DNA of 64,000 nt from assembly GCA_022824525.1 (NCBI GenBank), contig JAJDZT010000033.1, positions 1-64,000 of the forward strand. Reading direction: 5' to 3'. The notes beneath the pieces were generated by a model, which was not told the origin of the DNA, did no database searches, and saw only the letters and a program-made list of their open reading frames with translations. The position numbers and the translations under genes were made by a program. Positions within the stretch are counted from its first letter, which is position 1. The number at the start of each line of letters is the position of its first letter. This DNA is from Silicimonas sp. GTDB lineage: Bacteria > Pseudomonadota > Alphaproteobacteria > Rhodobacterales > Rhodobacteraceae. Positions 1-9,593 of the stretch are shown here, one piece after another.

Positions 1-131
1 GCTGGAGGCACGGCATTCCCGACCAATGCGCGGCCTCTGGCGACCGAAACCCCACGCAGAACATGAGACCCGCCGCGCCAGCGCTTCATCGCAATAGTTT
101 TGCAAGAGGCTCATGTGTTAAATAATTATGA
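1..131. other. unassigned left edge, possible mobile-element end
   Basis: No convincing gene is visible here. AGGCTC occurs twice (about 111-116 and 135-140) around an AT-rich stretch, and the TIR-like reading frame only opens after a TGA at 129-131. On the minus strand a frame beginning with an ATG near 115 stays open to the window edge, but I do not recognise its product. The sharp change into mid-domain TIR coding sequence, with TTAG at 141-144, would fit the terminus of an IS5-type element whose target is YTAR. That is inference; I cannot identify the element. Confidence 0.25.
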
Positions 132-161
132 TTCAGGCTCTTAGAGCGGGCAACCGTTGTT

Positions 162-1205
162 TTGACCGTTTGGACGGAGGCCTCCGTCAACTCAGACGCG
201 GTGCGGGAGGAAGCGGACCGCGCCAAAAGCGTGGGGAAGCTTGTGCATACCCGGCTCGATGACACGCCGCTTCCCTGGGGGTTCGGAGAGGCGCAGTATG
301 TCGATCTGCGGAAGTGGGACGGGACGCCCTCCGACCCCGCCTTCCGGAAGCTGATCCGGTCGATCAAGGACAAGATCGATCCGCCCTCCGAGGCCGAGAA
401 AGCGGCGCGGCTCAGGGGTGGCTCGCCCGTAGCGCCCACGCGAGCCGACGGTCAGATGCGGTTGGCGGATACGCCGCTCAACACGCCACCCCCCAAAGAT
501 GACCCGGCGGGAAAGGCGGCGCGCCTGAAGGAGCTTTGGGAGAACACCGACGATCTGCTCGATTGGGTGGCCGCGACAGGACAGCTGCCGGAGCAGATCG
601 AACCGGCGCTCAGGTTCTTTGCCGCCATCCGGGACCGGGAGACCCCGACATGGACTGCGCTGTCCTTCCGGCGGGACGCGTTGTCGGATGTGCTTTCGGA
701 GTACCCCGATCTGGATATGAGCCACGAGTCCCTGTGCAAGCGGCTCAAGGCCATTGTGCAGTCGGTGACCGACCTCGAAGCCTATATCAACCCGACGCAG
801 CCGGAACCGGGCGCGCCGGACGAAAAGCCTGTACAAACCGACCCGATCATCCGCCGCTCGGATTTCGAAGAGATCGGGACGCAGATGGAACAGCTCGGCG
901 CCGTCTTTAAAGGCGATGATGCGGTGGCGGCGCTGGAACCCGCGACACTCGGCTTTCTGAGCGACGCGGTGGCGGAAGCGATGCAGGCTGCCCGGAAGAA
1001 GCCGTTCGGCGAACGCAGCGAAGCCGCGCAGTTCGACACGCTCAAAGCTGCCATCAAGCGGGTGACCTATGGTGTGGGCGCGCTGACCGCGGCGGAACAG
1101 ACGAAAAACATCTCGAAATTGCTGTCGCCTGCGGCCGAAGAGGCGTTCGAACGTCTGGCTGCAGAACTGGACACGTATTTCGACTGGCTTCTGACCTATT
1201 TCTGA
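162..1205 (+). pseudogene. TIR-domain protein lacking the N-terminal half of its TIR domain
   Basis: The frame opens after a stop at 129-131 and reads straight into the middle of a TIR domain: a VVL-x-VWTEASV strand, then a helix of the DAVREEADRA type, GKLVHTRLDD, a PWGF-x-x-xQYVDL strand and a final helix ending near residue 70. In intact TIR proteins a further 60-80 residues precede this, including the loop and catalytic glutamate used for NAD hydrolysis; none can be found in any frame upstream. The remaining 270 residues are acidic and helical with a Pro/Ala-rich linker, and I do not recognise them. TTG at 162 is only the first usable start; no ribosome-binding site supports it. TIR proteins commonly act in anti-phage signalling, but this copy is probably a remnant. 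Confidence 0.6.
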
Positions 1206-1305
1206 GACGGAGCAACAGCTTCGGCGAATTGCGCCTGTAGCAACTTGTGTAAACACATTCTTAACCGAGCCGCACGATACCGGATCCGCTAATCATGAGG
1301 TCCAA

Positions 1306-2541
1306 ATGCCGCTGCTTGATCCCACCGGTAAAAATGTTGGTGCGACTGGTGATGCGTTGATCGACGAGGCGCTGACCACGGTCCGCGAGCATTTCGGGAT
1401 GCCGGTTGCCTACCTCTCGCGGTTCGATGGCGACACGCTTGTGTTTCGGAATGTCTCGGCGCCCGGTCTTTCGCACCTGATCAAACCCGATGATCGGATG
1501 GCGCTGAACGAGACCTACTGCCAGAAGATCATCACCGGAGAGCTTCCAAGCCTCATCCGCGATACCGCTGACGAGCCGATCTGCCGGGAACTCCTGGTCA
1601 CGTCGACGGTGCCGATCGGAAGCCACCTGAGCCTGCCTGTCGTACTGGCCGATGGCCGTCCATACGGGATGTTCTGTTGTTTCTCTCCGGAACCGAACCC
1701 CACGTTGAACGAACGCGACTTGGCGGTGATGGCGTCCTTCGTCACGTTGGTGGCACGGCAGGTTCAGACGGAGAACGACCAGAACGAAGACAACGCGCGT
1801 GATCGGCGTGAAATCGAGACACTGCTGCGCGAGACACCGTTTGATGCGGCGTATCAACCGATTGTGCGACTGAGCGATGGTACAACAGTCGGGTATGAAG
1901 CTCTCATCCGCAAGCATGGTTCGGAAGTCGGCACGACAGAGGCGATCTTCCGGCAGGCGGCGCGGGTTGGCCTTGGCATAGAGATGGAGCTGTTCGCAGC
2001 CGAGATGTCGTTGAGCCGCATGCCGGAACTGGACGCGTTGGAGTACATTTCCATCAACGCGTCGCCCAGTCTGATTTGCGATGATCGATTTGAAACGGCG
2101 ATATCCGGCGTTGATCGGCGCAAACTGGTCGTGGAAGTGACCAAGTACAGCGAAAACGCGAATATTCCAAACCTTCTCAAGCGGTTAACAGACCTCAGGC
2201 AAAGTGGCGTCCGCATTGCGATAGACGATGTGGGCTCCGGATACTCCGACTTTCAGCGCATCACGCAGATTTCGCCAGACATTCTCAAGATCGACCGATC
2301 CATCGTGACGCAACTGGACCGTGATGCAAAAAAGCGCGCGGCTATCGCGGCACTCCAGTATTTCGCCGCAGAGACTGGCCCGACCGTGGTCGCCGAAGGT
2401 GTGGAACGCGAGGAAGAAGCGACGGCGCTGCGCAAGCTCGGCGTGCCTTTGGCGCAAGGCTGGCTTTTTGGCCGGGCAGCGATTCCTGACCAGGCAACCA
2501 TGGCCACAGGCGCGGGTGAAGCGCAAAGCCTGCTCAGGTAA
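1306..2541 (+). CDS. GAF-EAL cyclic-di-GMP phosphodiesterase
   Basis: A 411-residue cytoplasmic signalling protein. Residues about 15-150 form a GAF sensor domain (helix with ETYCQKI, then a sheet around GSHLSLPVV and YGMFCCF). After a short acidic linker, residues about 170-395 form an EAL domain. Key residues of an active phosphodiesterase are present: EALIR near 198, the asparagine in ISINAS, the glutamate in VVEVT, the paired aspartates in AIDDVGSGYS, the lysine in ILKIDRS and the glutamate in VVAEGVE. It should therefore hydrolyse c-di-GMP to pGpG under control of an unknown GAF ligand. There is no GGDEF domain or membrane segment. ATG 1306 is preceded by a GAGG ribosome-binding site. 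It appears monocistronic. Confidence 0.9.
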   Translation: MPLLDPTGKNVGATGDALIDEALTTVREHFGMPVAYLSRFDGDTLVFRNVSAPGLSHLIKPDDRMALNETYCQKIITGELPSLIRDTADEPICRELLVTSTVPIGSHLSLPVVLADGRPYGMFCCFSPEPNPTLNERDLAVMASFVTLVARQVQTENDQNEDNARDRREIETLLRETPFDAAYQPIVRLSDGTTVGYEALIRKHGSEVGTTEAIFRQAARVGLGIEMELFAAEMSLSRMPELDALEYISINASPSLICDDRFETAISGVDRRKLVVEVTKYSENANIPNLLKRLTDLRQSGVRIAIDDVGSGYSDFQRITQISPDILKIDRSIVTQLDRDAKKRAAIAALQYFAAETGPTVVAEGVEREEEATALRKLGVPLAQGWLFGRAAIPDQATMATGAGEAQSLLR

Positions 2542-2603
2542 CACCGGGACTTGCGTCCCTCTCCCGCGCCTGCGAAGACCAAGGAGGCGAAGGAGAGCGA
2601 TGT

Positions 2604-3671
2604 ATGGCGCTGCCAGTAGAAACTCAGGTGAAGTATTGGGGGGTCGCCACGGCGGTATTCCTCCTGATTATGTGGGCGCTTGGCGACGTCATCCTTCCTT
2701 TTGTTCTTGGTGCTGCGCTGGCCTATTGCCTTGATCCGGTTGCAGATTGGCTTGAAAACCACGGGTTTTCCCGTGCAATCGCGACCGGGCTGATCACTTT
2801 CTTTGCCATACTGGTCTTCATATTTGCCGCACTTCTCATTGTGCCAATGCTGATCCGGCAGGCGACGGAACTGGTGGCAACCGCCCCCGAGATGGCTGCA
2901 AACCTGCAAACCTTTCTAACGGAGCGTTTCCCGCAATTGGGTGATGCGGATTCCGTGTTGCGCAGATCGCTCTCGAACCTCGGGCAAAACCTGCAGTCAC
3001 GCGGCGATGAATTGCTGAACGCGGTTCTGGCATCAGTTTCAGGACTGGTGAATGCAATCGTCCTGTTCGTCATCGTTCCAGTCGTCGCCTTCTACCTGCT
3101 TTATGACTGGGATAACATGGTGGAGCGCGTCGATGCGCTGTTGCCCCGCGATCATGCGCCGGTGATCCGCAATCTTGCACATCAGATTGACCGTACAATG
3201 GCCGGGTTCGTGCGAGGACAGGGCACCGTGTGCCTTGTGCTGGGCATCTATTATGCCGTAGCGCTTATGGCGGTCGGTTTGAACTTTGGACTGATCGTCG
3301 GGTTCATCGCTGGTGCCTTGACGTTCATTCCATATGTGGGCGCGCTTGTCGGCGGCCTACTGGCCATCGGTCTGGCACTTTTTCAGTTCTGGGGCGATTG
3401 GCTCTGGATCGCGTTGATCTGGGCGATCTTCCAGTCTGGCCAGTTCGTTGAGGGGAATATCCTGACACCACGATTGGTCGGCTCCTCCGTCGGCTTGCAC
3501 CCGGTCTGGCTGATCTTCGCTCTTTCTGCATTTGGAGCTCTGTTCGGCTTTGTCGGACTTCTCGTCGCTGTCCCGGTGGCCGCGATGATCGGGGTGTTGG
3601 TGCGCTTTGGCATCGAACAGTACAAAAGCAGCCGTCTTTACAAGGGGCTCGCAGAGAAGGACCCGGATTGA
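2604..3671 (+). CDS. AI-2E family (PerM-like) transporter
   Basis: A 355-residue polytopic membrane protein with the layout of the AI-2E/PerM family: two closely spaced N-terminal membrane helices (about residues 12-65), a long amphipathic region, a central pair of helices around residues 150-175, and a C-terminal cluster from about 205 to 335 including the conserved segment that reads FIPYVGALVGG. Family members are proposed exporters or ion antiporters, and substrate cannot be inferred from sequence. A strong GGAGG-type site precedes ATG 2604. Its stop overlaps the TfoX-N gene by one base, and hdaA follows, so the three are likely co-transcribed. Confidence 0.88.
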   Translation: MALPVETQVKYWGVATAVFLLIMWALGDVILPFVLGAALAYCLDPVADWLENHGFSRAIATGLITFFAILVFIFAALLIVPMLIRQATELVATAPEMAANLQTFLTERFPQLGDADSVLRRSLSNLGQNLQSRGDELLNAVLASVSGLVNAIVLFVIVPVVAFYLLYDWDNMVERVDALLPRDHAPVIRNLAHQIDRTMAGFVRGQGTVCLVLGIYYAVALMAVGLNFGLIVGFIAGALTFIPYVGALVGGLLAIGLALFQFWGDWLWIALIWAIFQSGQFVEGNILTPRLVGSSVGLHPVWLIFALSAFGALFGFVGLLVAVPVAAMIGVLVRFGIEQYKSSRLYKGLAEKDPD

Positions 3672-3997
3672 TGGCCGTGAGCGAGGAGCAGATCGCCCAC
3701 GCTCTCGAACTGTTCGCGGGCGTTGGTCCCATGACCACGCGGAAAATGTTCGGTGGGCTCGGCATCTATCGCGACGGTCAGATTTTCGCCGTTCTGATGT
3801 CTGACGGTGTCCTGAAATTGAAGGGTGCCGGCGACATGATCGACGTCTTCGAAGACCAGGGCTGGGAGCGCTGGACCTATTCGCGCGAAGGTTCCGAAAA
3901 GGTGACCGCAATGCCGTACTGGACTGTCCCAGATGACCTTCTCGACGACCCGGAAGCGGCCAGCGCCTGGGCACAGCGCGCAATCGAAGCACTCTAG
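3671..3997 (+). CDS. TfoX N-terminal domain protein
   Basis: A 108-residue protein consisting only of the TfoX N-terminal fold. It carries the family signature TTRKMFGGLGIY near residues 18-29, followed by the small beta sheet with VLKLKG and a C-terminal helix. In Gammaproteobacteria full-length TfoX/Sxy controls competence; stand-alone N-domain proteins in Alphaproteobacteria have no established role. ATG 3671 overlaps the upstream TGA in a TGATG junction, so translational coupling is likely; the frame could also start one codon earlier at a TTG. hdaA begins two bases after the stop. Confidence 0.85.
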   Translation: MAVSEEQIAHALELFAGVGPMTTRKMFGGLGIYRDGQIFAVLMSDGVLKLKGAGDMIDVFEDQGWERWTYSREGSEKVTAMPYWTVPDDLLDDPEAASAWAQRAIEAL

Positions 3998-3999
3998 AA

Positions 4000-4665
4000 A
4001 TGGCAGAACAGCTCACCTTCGATCTGCCGGTCCGCGATAGCCGAGCGAAAGGCGATTTCTTTGTCAGCGACGCGAACGCGATGGCTGTTGCACGGCTGGA
4101 AACGTCCGACACATGGCCGAACGGGAAACTTGTCCTTATCGGTCCAGAGGGCGCAGGGAAAAGCCACCTCGCCCACGTGTGGGCGGAAAGCGCTGGCGGT
4201 CAGGTACTGTCCCTGTCCGACCTTCTGGAACTGGACATCCCTGCGGTTGAAACGCCGATTGCCATAGAGAATGCCGAGAACCTGACGTCGGCCTCGGAAG
4301 AAGCGCTGTTTCACCTGCACAACCATATGGGCGCATCCGGGCTGCCCTTGCTGTTGATCGCGCGGGTGCCGCCTGCACAGTGGTCGATAGGGCTTCCTGA
4401 CCTCAAAAGTCGGATGATGGCGACAGACTCAGTGCGCATCGATCCTCCGGACGACGCACTTCTGGCAGCCGTGATGGTCAAGCAATTCGCCGACCGTCAG
4501 TTGAGCGTTTCACCTCAGGTCATCACCTGGTTGGTGACGCATATGGATCGATCTTTTGGCACGGCCCAGCGTCTTGTCGGGCAACTTGATCGGGTCGCGC
4601 TGTCCGAAGGCCGCGCTATCACCCGGCCTCTTGCACAAAAGGTCCTAAACGCCTCCCCAGAATGA
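4000..4665 (+). CDS. hdaA: DnaA-family ATPase, regulator of initiation (HdaA type)
   Basis: A 221-residue AAA+ protein resembling the ATPase core of DnaA without its N-terminal and DNA-binding domains. Residues about 43-56 hold the Walker A loop GPEGAGKSHLAHVW; a sensor/arginine region lies near LKSRMMATDSV. In Caulobacter HdaA works with the DNA clamp to stimulate hydrolysis of DnaA-bound ATP and prevent over-initiation; that role is inferred from family. The N-terminus LTFDLPVRDSR fits the short clamp-binding motif typical of Hda proteins. Expression is probably coupled to the AI-2E and TfoX-N genes, with a two-base gap upstream. Confidence 0.85.
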   Translation: MAEQLTFDLPVRDSRAKGDFFVSDANAMAVARLETSDTWPNGKLVLIGPEGAGKSHLAHVWAESAGGQVLSLSDLLELDIPAVETPIAIENAENLTSASEEALFHLHNHMGASGLPLLLIARVPPAQWSIGLPDLKSRMMATDSVRIDPPDDALLAAVMVKQFADRQLSVSPQVITWLVTHMDRSFGTAQRLVGQLDRVALSEGRAITRPLAQKVLNASPE

Positions 4666-4725
4666 GGGAATTGCCGGTTTGATTCGAACGGGAATTCGCC
4701 GAGAGGCGCAAAATTTACGATTTCA

Positions 4726-4742
4726 TTAAGGATGCGTTTACC
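4726..4742 (+). promoter_or_regulatory. CtrA-box-like sequence upstream of the receiver gene
   Basis: TTAA, seven bases, then TTTACC lies 43-59 bp upstream of the chosen start of the receiver gene. The CtrA consensus is TTAA-N7-TTAA(C), so this has one mismatch in the second half-site. It is a candidate only; spacing to a promoter cannot be shown. Confidence 0.3.
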
Positions 4743-4784
4743 AGTTTTCGGCACCCAATACGCATGGTTAACGACGGAAAGAAT

Positions 4785-5192
4785 ATGCGTACACTTTTGG
4801 TAGAAGACGACCTTGTAACGGCACATAACATCGGCACCGCGCTCGAAGATGACGGCTATCTTTGTGACATTGCCGGAAGTACATCCGAAGCTCTCGATTT
4901 CCTTCGGCATACACATTACTCCGTTGCAATCCTCGACTACTATCTTCGCTCGGAAACGACGCTCTTTCTCGCCTCGCATATCAAGTTGCGGCACCCCGAC
5001 ACGAAAAGCATCACGATCACCGGCTCTCCGCTCTGCGCAAGCGGGTATGGCGTGGGGCAACTCAGCACGGACTTCCTGTTTCGAAAGCCGTTTCCGGTGT
5101 CTGATCTCGTTGAGATTGTTCGGTATCTCGACAGGACAACCGACGTGCAAATGGCTTCGACGGCATCGGCCTTGGGTGCATTCACCGCCTGA
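4785..5192 (+). CDS. single-domain response regulator, CtrA-receiver-like
   Basis: A 135-residue receiver with no output domain. Acidic pocket residues are in LVEDDL (near residues 6-9), the phospho-acceptor aspartate is in AILDYYL (about 53), the switch Thr/Ser lies in TITGS and the conserved lysine in FRKPF. The opening MRTLLVEDD closely resembles the CtrA N-terminus, but the rest has diverged and the DNA-binding domain is absent. I chose ATG 4785 over ATG 4764 because GGAAAG sits just upstream and the domain starts immediately. Single-domain regulators usually act by protein contact or as phosphate sinks. It stands alone between hdaA and ppk with no kinase nearby. Confidence 0.8.
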   Translation: MRTLLVEDDLVTAHNIGTALEDDGYLCDIAGSTSEALDFLRHTHYSVAILDYYLRSETTLFLASHIKLRHPDTKSITITGSPLCASGYGVGQLSTDFLFRKPFPVSDLVEIVRYLDRTTDVQMASTASALGAFTA

Positions 5193-5302
5193 GCCCCCGA
5201 CCGGCCAAAAGAAGCCCAACACGCTACATTCACTGGACAAAACCGGCCCGTACGCGCAATAGTCGTCACTCTCACGTCACAATTGACTGCGAAACGGACA
5301 AG

Positions 5303-7477
5303 ATGACCGTTGTTACCGATTTCCTGAAGGCGGAGCGTACGCCAGCGATGTCCCTGGAAGAGAAAGACTTCTCCGGGCCAGATCGCTTTTTCAATCGGGA
5401 ACTGTCCTGGCTGGCGTTCAACTGGCGCGTTTTGGAAGAAGCACAGAACCCGAAAGTTCCGCTACTCGAAAGGCTGCGTTTTCTCTCGATCTCGGACACG
5501 AACCTCGACGAGTTTTACACGGTCCGCGTGGCCGGCCTGCGCGAACTTGCAGATGCCGGGAATACCACACCGGCCGCAGACGGGCTGTCCCCCGCAGAAC
5601 AGCTTGTCCTGATCAACGCAGAAGCGCGGCAACTCATGGAGCGCCAACAGGATGTATGGCGCGGTCTTCGCAGCGAAATGGCGGCTGCAGGCATTGTCAT
5701 AGAGACGCGGAACAACCTGTCAAAAGAGGACAGGGCACATCTGGAAGCCGTGTTCCTGAGCCAGGTTTTCCCCGTGTTGTCACCGCTCGCGATCGATCCG
5801 GCACACCCGTTCCCGTTCATCGCGAACGAAGGGTTCTCTCTCGCGCTTGAGCTTGAACGAAAGTCGGACAAGCGGCCGTTGCGGGCGCTGTTGCCTGTGC
5901 CGCACAAGATCGATCGCTTCATTTCGCTTCCAGCGACCTCTGGCCATCGGTTTCTGCAGTTGGAAGAACTTCTGCTGCTTCATCTCGACCGCCTGTTCCC
6001 GGGCTACAAGATGACCGACAACTGCGCCTTCCGTGTTCTGCGTGACAGTGATTTGGAACTGGAAGAAGAAGCCGAAGACCTTGTGCGCGAATTCGAGGTT
6101 GCCTTGAAACGCCGCCGTCGCGGTGAGGTGATCCGCCTCACCATGTCCGAGGGAGCACCGGGCGGTCTGCGCAGCGTCATCATGGACGAACTTGACGTCG
6201 ATGAGACCGAGATTGTCGAGGTTGCAGGCCTTATCGGCTTGGCGGATTTATCCGAATTGGTTTTGGAAGAACGATCGGACCTGCTTTGGCCGCCGTTCCA
6301 GCCGCGCGTACCCGAGCGGGTTCAGGACCACGACGGGGACATGTTTGCGGCGATCCGCCAGAAAGACATGCTGCTCCACCACCCTTACGAAACGTTCGAC
6401 ATGGTCGTGCGTTTCCTGCGGCAGGCAGCGCTCGACCCGAACGTACTGGCGATCAAGCAGACACTCTACCGTACCAGCCGCGACAGCCCGATCGTCGAAG
6501 CACTGTGCGAAGCGGCCGAAGACGGCAAATCGGTCACGGCACTGGTCGAGTTGAAAGCGCGTTTTGACGAGGCCGCGAACATCCGGCAATCACGGCGGCT
6601 GGAGCGATCCGGCGCGCATGTCGTGTATGGATTTCTCAACTACAAGACACATGCCAAGATCAGCACCGTGGTCCGCCGCGAAGGCAAGGAACTTGTCACC
6701 TATACGCATTTCGGAACCGGGAATTATCACCCGATCACGGCACGCTTTTACACTGACCTCAGCCTGTTCACTTGCGATGCAGCCTTGGGGCGCGATGCAA
6801 CGAAGGTGTTCAATTATCTTTCCGGTTATGCAGAGCCGCAGGATATGGAGAACCTCGCGATCTCTCCTTTGACGCTGAAGGACACGCTTCTAGAACGGAT
6901 CGCGGAAGAGGCGGAAAATGCACTCGCGGGCAAACCGGCCGCAATCTGGGCCAAGCTGAATTCTCTCATCGAGCCAGATGTCATTGACGCGTTGTACCTC
7001 GCCAGTCAGGCGGGCGTTAAGATTGACCTCGTTATTCGGGGGATCTGCGGGCTGCGTCCGGGCGTTAAGGGACTGTCCGAGAATATTCGCGTCAAATCCA
7101 TCGTCGGACGTTTCTTGGAGCATTCGCGGATCGTCTGCTTTGGCGCGGGCGCGGCTTTGCCGTCCAAAAAAGCGCGCGTTTACATCTCGTCGGCGGACTG
7201 GATGGGCCGCAACCTGATCCGCCGCGTGGAAACTTTGGTTGAGTGCACGAACCCGACCGTCAAGGCCCAGATCGTCAGTCAGGTTATGGCCGCGAACATG
7301 GCGGACGAGGCGCAAAGCTGGATACTCGGACCGGACGGCACGTACACCCGAGAAGTGGTGCCGGAAGGTGAACGCGCCTTCAACTGCCACAAGTTCTTCA
7401 TGGAGAACCCTTCCCTTTCTGGCCGCGGCTCGGCAGGCGCAAAGGACGTGCCTGCACTGACGCATAGCTGGGATTAG
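5303..7477 (+). CDS. ppk1: polyphosphate kinase (PPK1)
   Basis: A 724-residue enzyme of usual PPK1 length that polymerises the terminal phosphate of ATP into polyphosphate, reversibly. The N-terminal segment [12 protein letters not shown]-x-RVLEEA (about residues 28-47) is the family signature, and the catalytic C-terminal domains contain NYKTHAK with a histidine for phospho-enzyme formation and [10 protein letters not shown] in the ATP-binding region. ATG 5303 has only a weak ribosome-binding site; an internal ATG at 5348 is the alternative. It is followed after about 105 bp by exopolyphosphatase, so synthesis and breakdown of the polymer are encoded side by side. Confidence 0.95.
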   Translation: MTVVTDFLKAERTPAMSLEEKDFSGPDRFFNRELSWLAFNWRVLEEAQNPKVPLLERLRFLSISDTNLDEFYTVRVAGLRELADAGNTTPAADGLSPAEQLVLINAEARQLMERQQDVWRGLRSEMAAAGIVIETRNNLSKEDRAHLEAVFLSQVFPVLSPLAIDPAHPFPFIANEGFSLALELERKSDKRPLRALLPVPHKIDRFISLPATSGHRFLQLEELLLLHLDRLFPGYKMTDNCAFRVLRDSDLELEEEAEDLVREFEVALKRRRRGEVIRLTMSEGAPGGLRSVIMDELDVDETEIVEVAGLIGLADLSELVLEERSDLLWPPFQPRVPERVQDHDGDMFAAIRQKDMLLHHPYETFDMVVRFLRQAALDPNVLAIKQTLYRTSRDSPIVEALCEAAEDGKSVTALVELKARFDEAANIRQSRRLERSGAHVVYGFLNYKTHAKISTVVRREGKELVTYTHFGTGNYHPITARFYTDLSLFTCDAALGRDATKVFNYLSGYAEPQDMENLAISPLTLKDTLLERIAEEAENALAGKPAAIWAKLNSLIEPDVIDALYLASQAGVKIDLVIRGICGLRPGVKGLSENIRVKSIVGRFLEHSRIVCFGAGAALPSKKARVYISSADWMGRNLIRRVETLVECTNPTVKAQIVSQVMAANMADEAQSWILGPDGTYTREVVPEGERAFNCHKFFMENPSLSGRGSAGAKDVPALTHSWD

Positions 7478-7582
7478 AGGGCGTCTTGCTGACTGGGCCG
7501 CGCACCAGAGAGATCAAGCTTTCCGTTGCCTTGGACCCTTGCCTAATGCAATCTCCAAAGGGGACGACCTCGGGGAGATGGC

Positions 7583-9127
7583 ATGGACGGCACACCGTCG
7601 GGCGACAGTGAAGACTGGGGGCCGTTCGGGCGTCCCCTTTTCAAAGATCCGTCCGCCCTTGCGCTGAAACGCGTCGGCGTCGTTGACGTTGGCTCGAACT
7701 CTGTCCGAATGGTGGTTTTCGACGGTGCAGCGCGCAGCCCCGCTTATTTCTTCAACGAAAAGGTCATGGCTGGCCTTGGAACCGGGATGGCCGCCACCGG
7801 CAAGCTGAACCCTGAGGGCCGTATTCGCGCGCTCAAGGCAATCAAACGCTTTCAGCTTCTGGCTGACGCGATGGGGATCTCTCCGCTGACCGCAGTCGCC
7901 ACGGCCGCTGTCCGCGAGGCAGAAGACGGCCCGGACTTCGAAAGGGAAGTTCTGGAGCAAACCGGTCTCAAACTCTGGGTCATCGAAGGTGAAGAAGAAG
8001 CCCGGTTGTCTGCGCAAGGCGTGTTGCTTGGATGGCCTGACGCAAGCGGCCTCGTCTGCGATATTGGCGGGTCCTCGATGGAGCTGGCCAAGCTCACCGA
8101 AGGTGAGGTCGGTCGCTGCCTGTCGTCGAAACTCGGCCCGCAACGCCTCAAGACCCTGAAGGGCGGCAAGAAAGGTCGCAAAATCGCGATCCAGGCGGGT
8201 GTGAAGGAACTGGCTGCCAAAATCGGCAGCACCGGGGAACGGCTGTATCTGGTGGGCGGATCATGGCGTGCCATCGCCCGGATCGATATGGACCGGCGTG
8301 GCTATCCGTTGACGGTGCTTCACGAGTACCGGATGACGCGGAAGGCCATGTACGCCACCATCGAACATATCGAAACCTCGTCGACCGAGGAATTGCGGGC
8401 GCGCACCGGGATCGGCGAAAGCCGCATGGCGCTGGTTCCGATAGCCGCTCAGGTTTTGAAAGAGTTGGTTCGCGAATTGAAACCGCGCGACATTGCGGTT
8501 TCCAGCTACGGCATCCGCGAAGGCATGCTCTATGAACAGATGCCGGAGAAACTGCGAGCCCGCGATCCCCTGATCGAGGCATGTCGGTTCGCAGAGGACA
8601 AGGACGCCCGCATGCCCGGGTTCGGGCGCAGGCTCTATGATTTCGTGTTGCCGCTTTTCAAGGCGCGCAACGCCCCTGACAAAAGGCTGATCAAGGCCGC
8701 CTGCTTGCTTCACGATGTCAGTTGGCGCGCGCATCCTGACTACCGGCACGAAGTTTGCTTCGACGAAGTGACCCGCGCCAATCTCGGTGGCATGACACAT
8801 AGGCAGCGCATCTTCCTCGGAGTTGCATTGCTCCATCGGTACAAGAACTCACGGGATGACTCGCCGTTTCACGCGCTCTTTGACCTGATCGACGACGACG
8901 ATTTGCGCAAAGCCGAAATACTGGGGAAAGCCATGCGTTTTGGCGCGATGCTCACAGCGTCGAAGGACAGCGATATGGGCGACCTAAGGTATTATCCGAA
9001 AAAGGCCTTGCTCGAATTGCGCCTTGCGCCTGGCACGCGCGATCTTTTCGGCGAAGTCGCGGAGGCGCGGCTTGCCGCATTGGCCAGCGCACTCGGCGAC
9101 GTGCAGGTGGTTGTCAAAGGGCGGTAA
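7583..9127 (+). CDS. ppx: exopolyphosphatase (Ppx/GppA family)
   Basis: A 514-residue member of the Ppx/GppA phosphatases. The actin-like ATPase fold is marked by GVVDVGSNSVRMVVFDG (about residues 31-47) and CDIGGSSMELA (about 156-166). The C-terminal third carries an HD-like helical domain around CLLHDVSWRAHPDYRHE. It removes terminal phosphates from polyphosphate and may also hydrolyse pppGpp; the sequence alone does not separate these activities. GGGAG precedes ATG 7583. The pairing with ppk1 supports the polyphosphate assignment. Confidence 0.92.
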   Translation: MDGTPSGDSEDWGPFGRPLFKDPSALALKRVGVVDVGSNSVRMVVFDGAARSPAYFFNEKVMAGLGTGMAATGKLNPEGRIRALKAIKRFQLLADAMGISPLTAVATAAVREAEDGPDFEREVLEQTGLKLWVIEGEEEARLSAQGVLLGWPDASGLVCDIGGSSMELAKLTEGEVGRCLSSKLGPQRLKTLKGGKKGRKIAIQAGVKELAAKIGSTGERLYLVGGSWRAIARIDMDRRGYPLTVLHEYRMTRKAMYATIEHIETSSTEELRARTGIGESRMALVPIAAQVLKELVRELKPRDIAVSSYGIREGMLYEQMPEKLRARDPLIEACRFAEDKDARMPGFGRRLYDFVLPLFKARNAPDKRLIKAACLLHDVSWRAHPDYRHEVCFDEVTRANLGGMTHRQRIFLGVALLHRYKNSRDDSPFHALFDLIDDDDLRKAEILGKAMRFGAMLTASKDSDMGDLRYYPKKALLELRLAPGTRDLFGEVAEARLAALASALGDVQVVVKGR

Positions 9128-9185
9128 ATTCGCGCATCGGATTTGCGGCGCTGGAATGAGACCAGCCCCAAAATCCAAAGATCGA

Positions 9186-9461
9186 TCAAAGTTCGACCTC
9201 TCCTTCGGGCTCCCCCATCTCTTCCGGCGTTTTGCGCCGAATGATGATGTCGCCGTTCGGCAGCACTTCCGGAGGGTGATACGCATTCAGATTATCGACA
9301 AACCCCTGCAGGTCCTCCAGTGCCGGTTCCATCTCCGCCATGAAGCCCTGCATGAAAAGCCGCAAGGCTTCGGCCATCAGGTCACGCCCCGTGGTCCCCT
9401 CGTCTTGGGCATATACCGGCGAGGCTGCACACAGGAGGGCCGCTGTCAGAAGTCTGCGCAT
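9186..9461 (-). CDS. small exported hypothetical protein
   Basis: The 91-residue product begins with a clear Sec signal peptide: MRR, a hydrophobic stretch and cleavage after SPVYA. The mature part is helical and acidic, ends in a Glu-rich tail, and contains PPEVLPNGDIIIRRKTP, seen in several small alphaproteobacterial periplasmic proteins of unknown role. I placed the start at ATG 9461; the frame extends upstream to 9566 but that part covers a repeat element and would mask the signal peptide. It lies convergent to ppx and downstream of argF. No function can be assigned. Confidence 0.65.
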   Translation of the reverse strand: MRRLLTAALLCAASPVYAQDEGTTGRDLMAEALRLFMQGFMAEMEPALEDLQGFVDNLNAYHPPEVLPNGDIIIRRKTPEEMGEPEGEVEL

Positions 9462-9490
9462 GGGCAGCAGTATACCACCAACACCCTTAC

Positions 9491-9535
9491 CGGTCCAAAA
9501 ATATCCCATGGGGTGTGGGGAACAGCGTTCCCCAC
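9491..9535 (-). repeat. intergenic repeat with hairpin, copy 1
   Basis: Read on the minus strand, a perfect 9-bp inverted repeat with a 3-base loop (9515-9535, arms GTGGGGAAC/GTTCCCCAC) is followed after eight bases by GGATATTT and then TTGGACCG. The same architecture recurs at 23271-23320. It sits between the exported-protein gene and argF. Arm sequences differ between copies but the downstream block is kept, as in REP-like families. Confidence 0.6.
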
Positions 9536-9593
9536 GAAACGCGGGGCCGGAGGCCACGCAAAGCATCGCGTGCGCGGGACGCGCACATTCCGG

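Noticed and set aside
192-1256. 354-residue minus-strand frame opposite the TIR remnant
   Set aside because: The plus strand carries recognisable TIR sequence; the minus frame has no domain.
9462-9566. N-terminal extension of the small exported protein
   Set aside because: It lies over the hairpin repeat and would hide a clear signal peptide.
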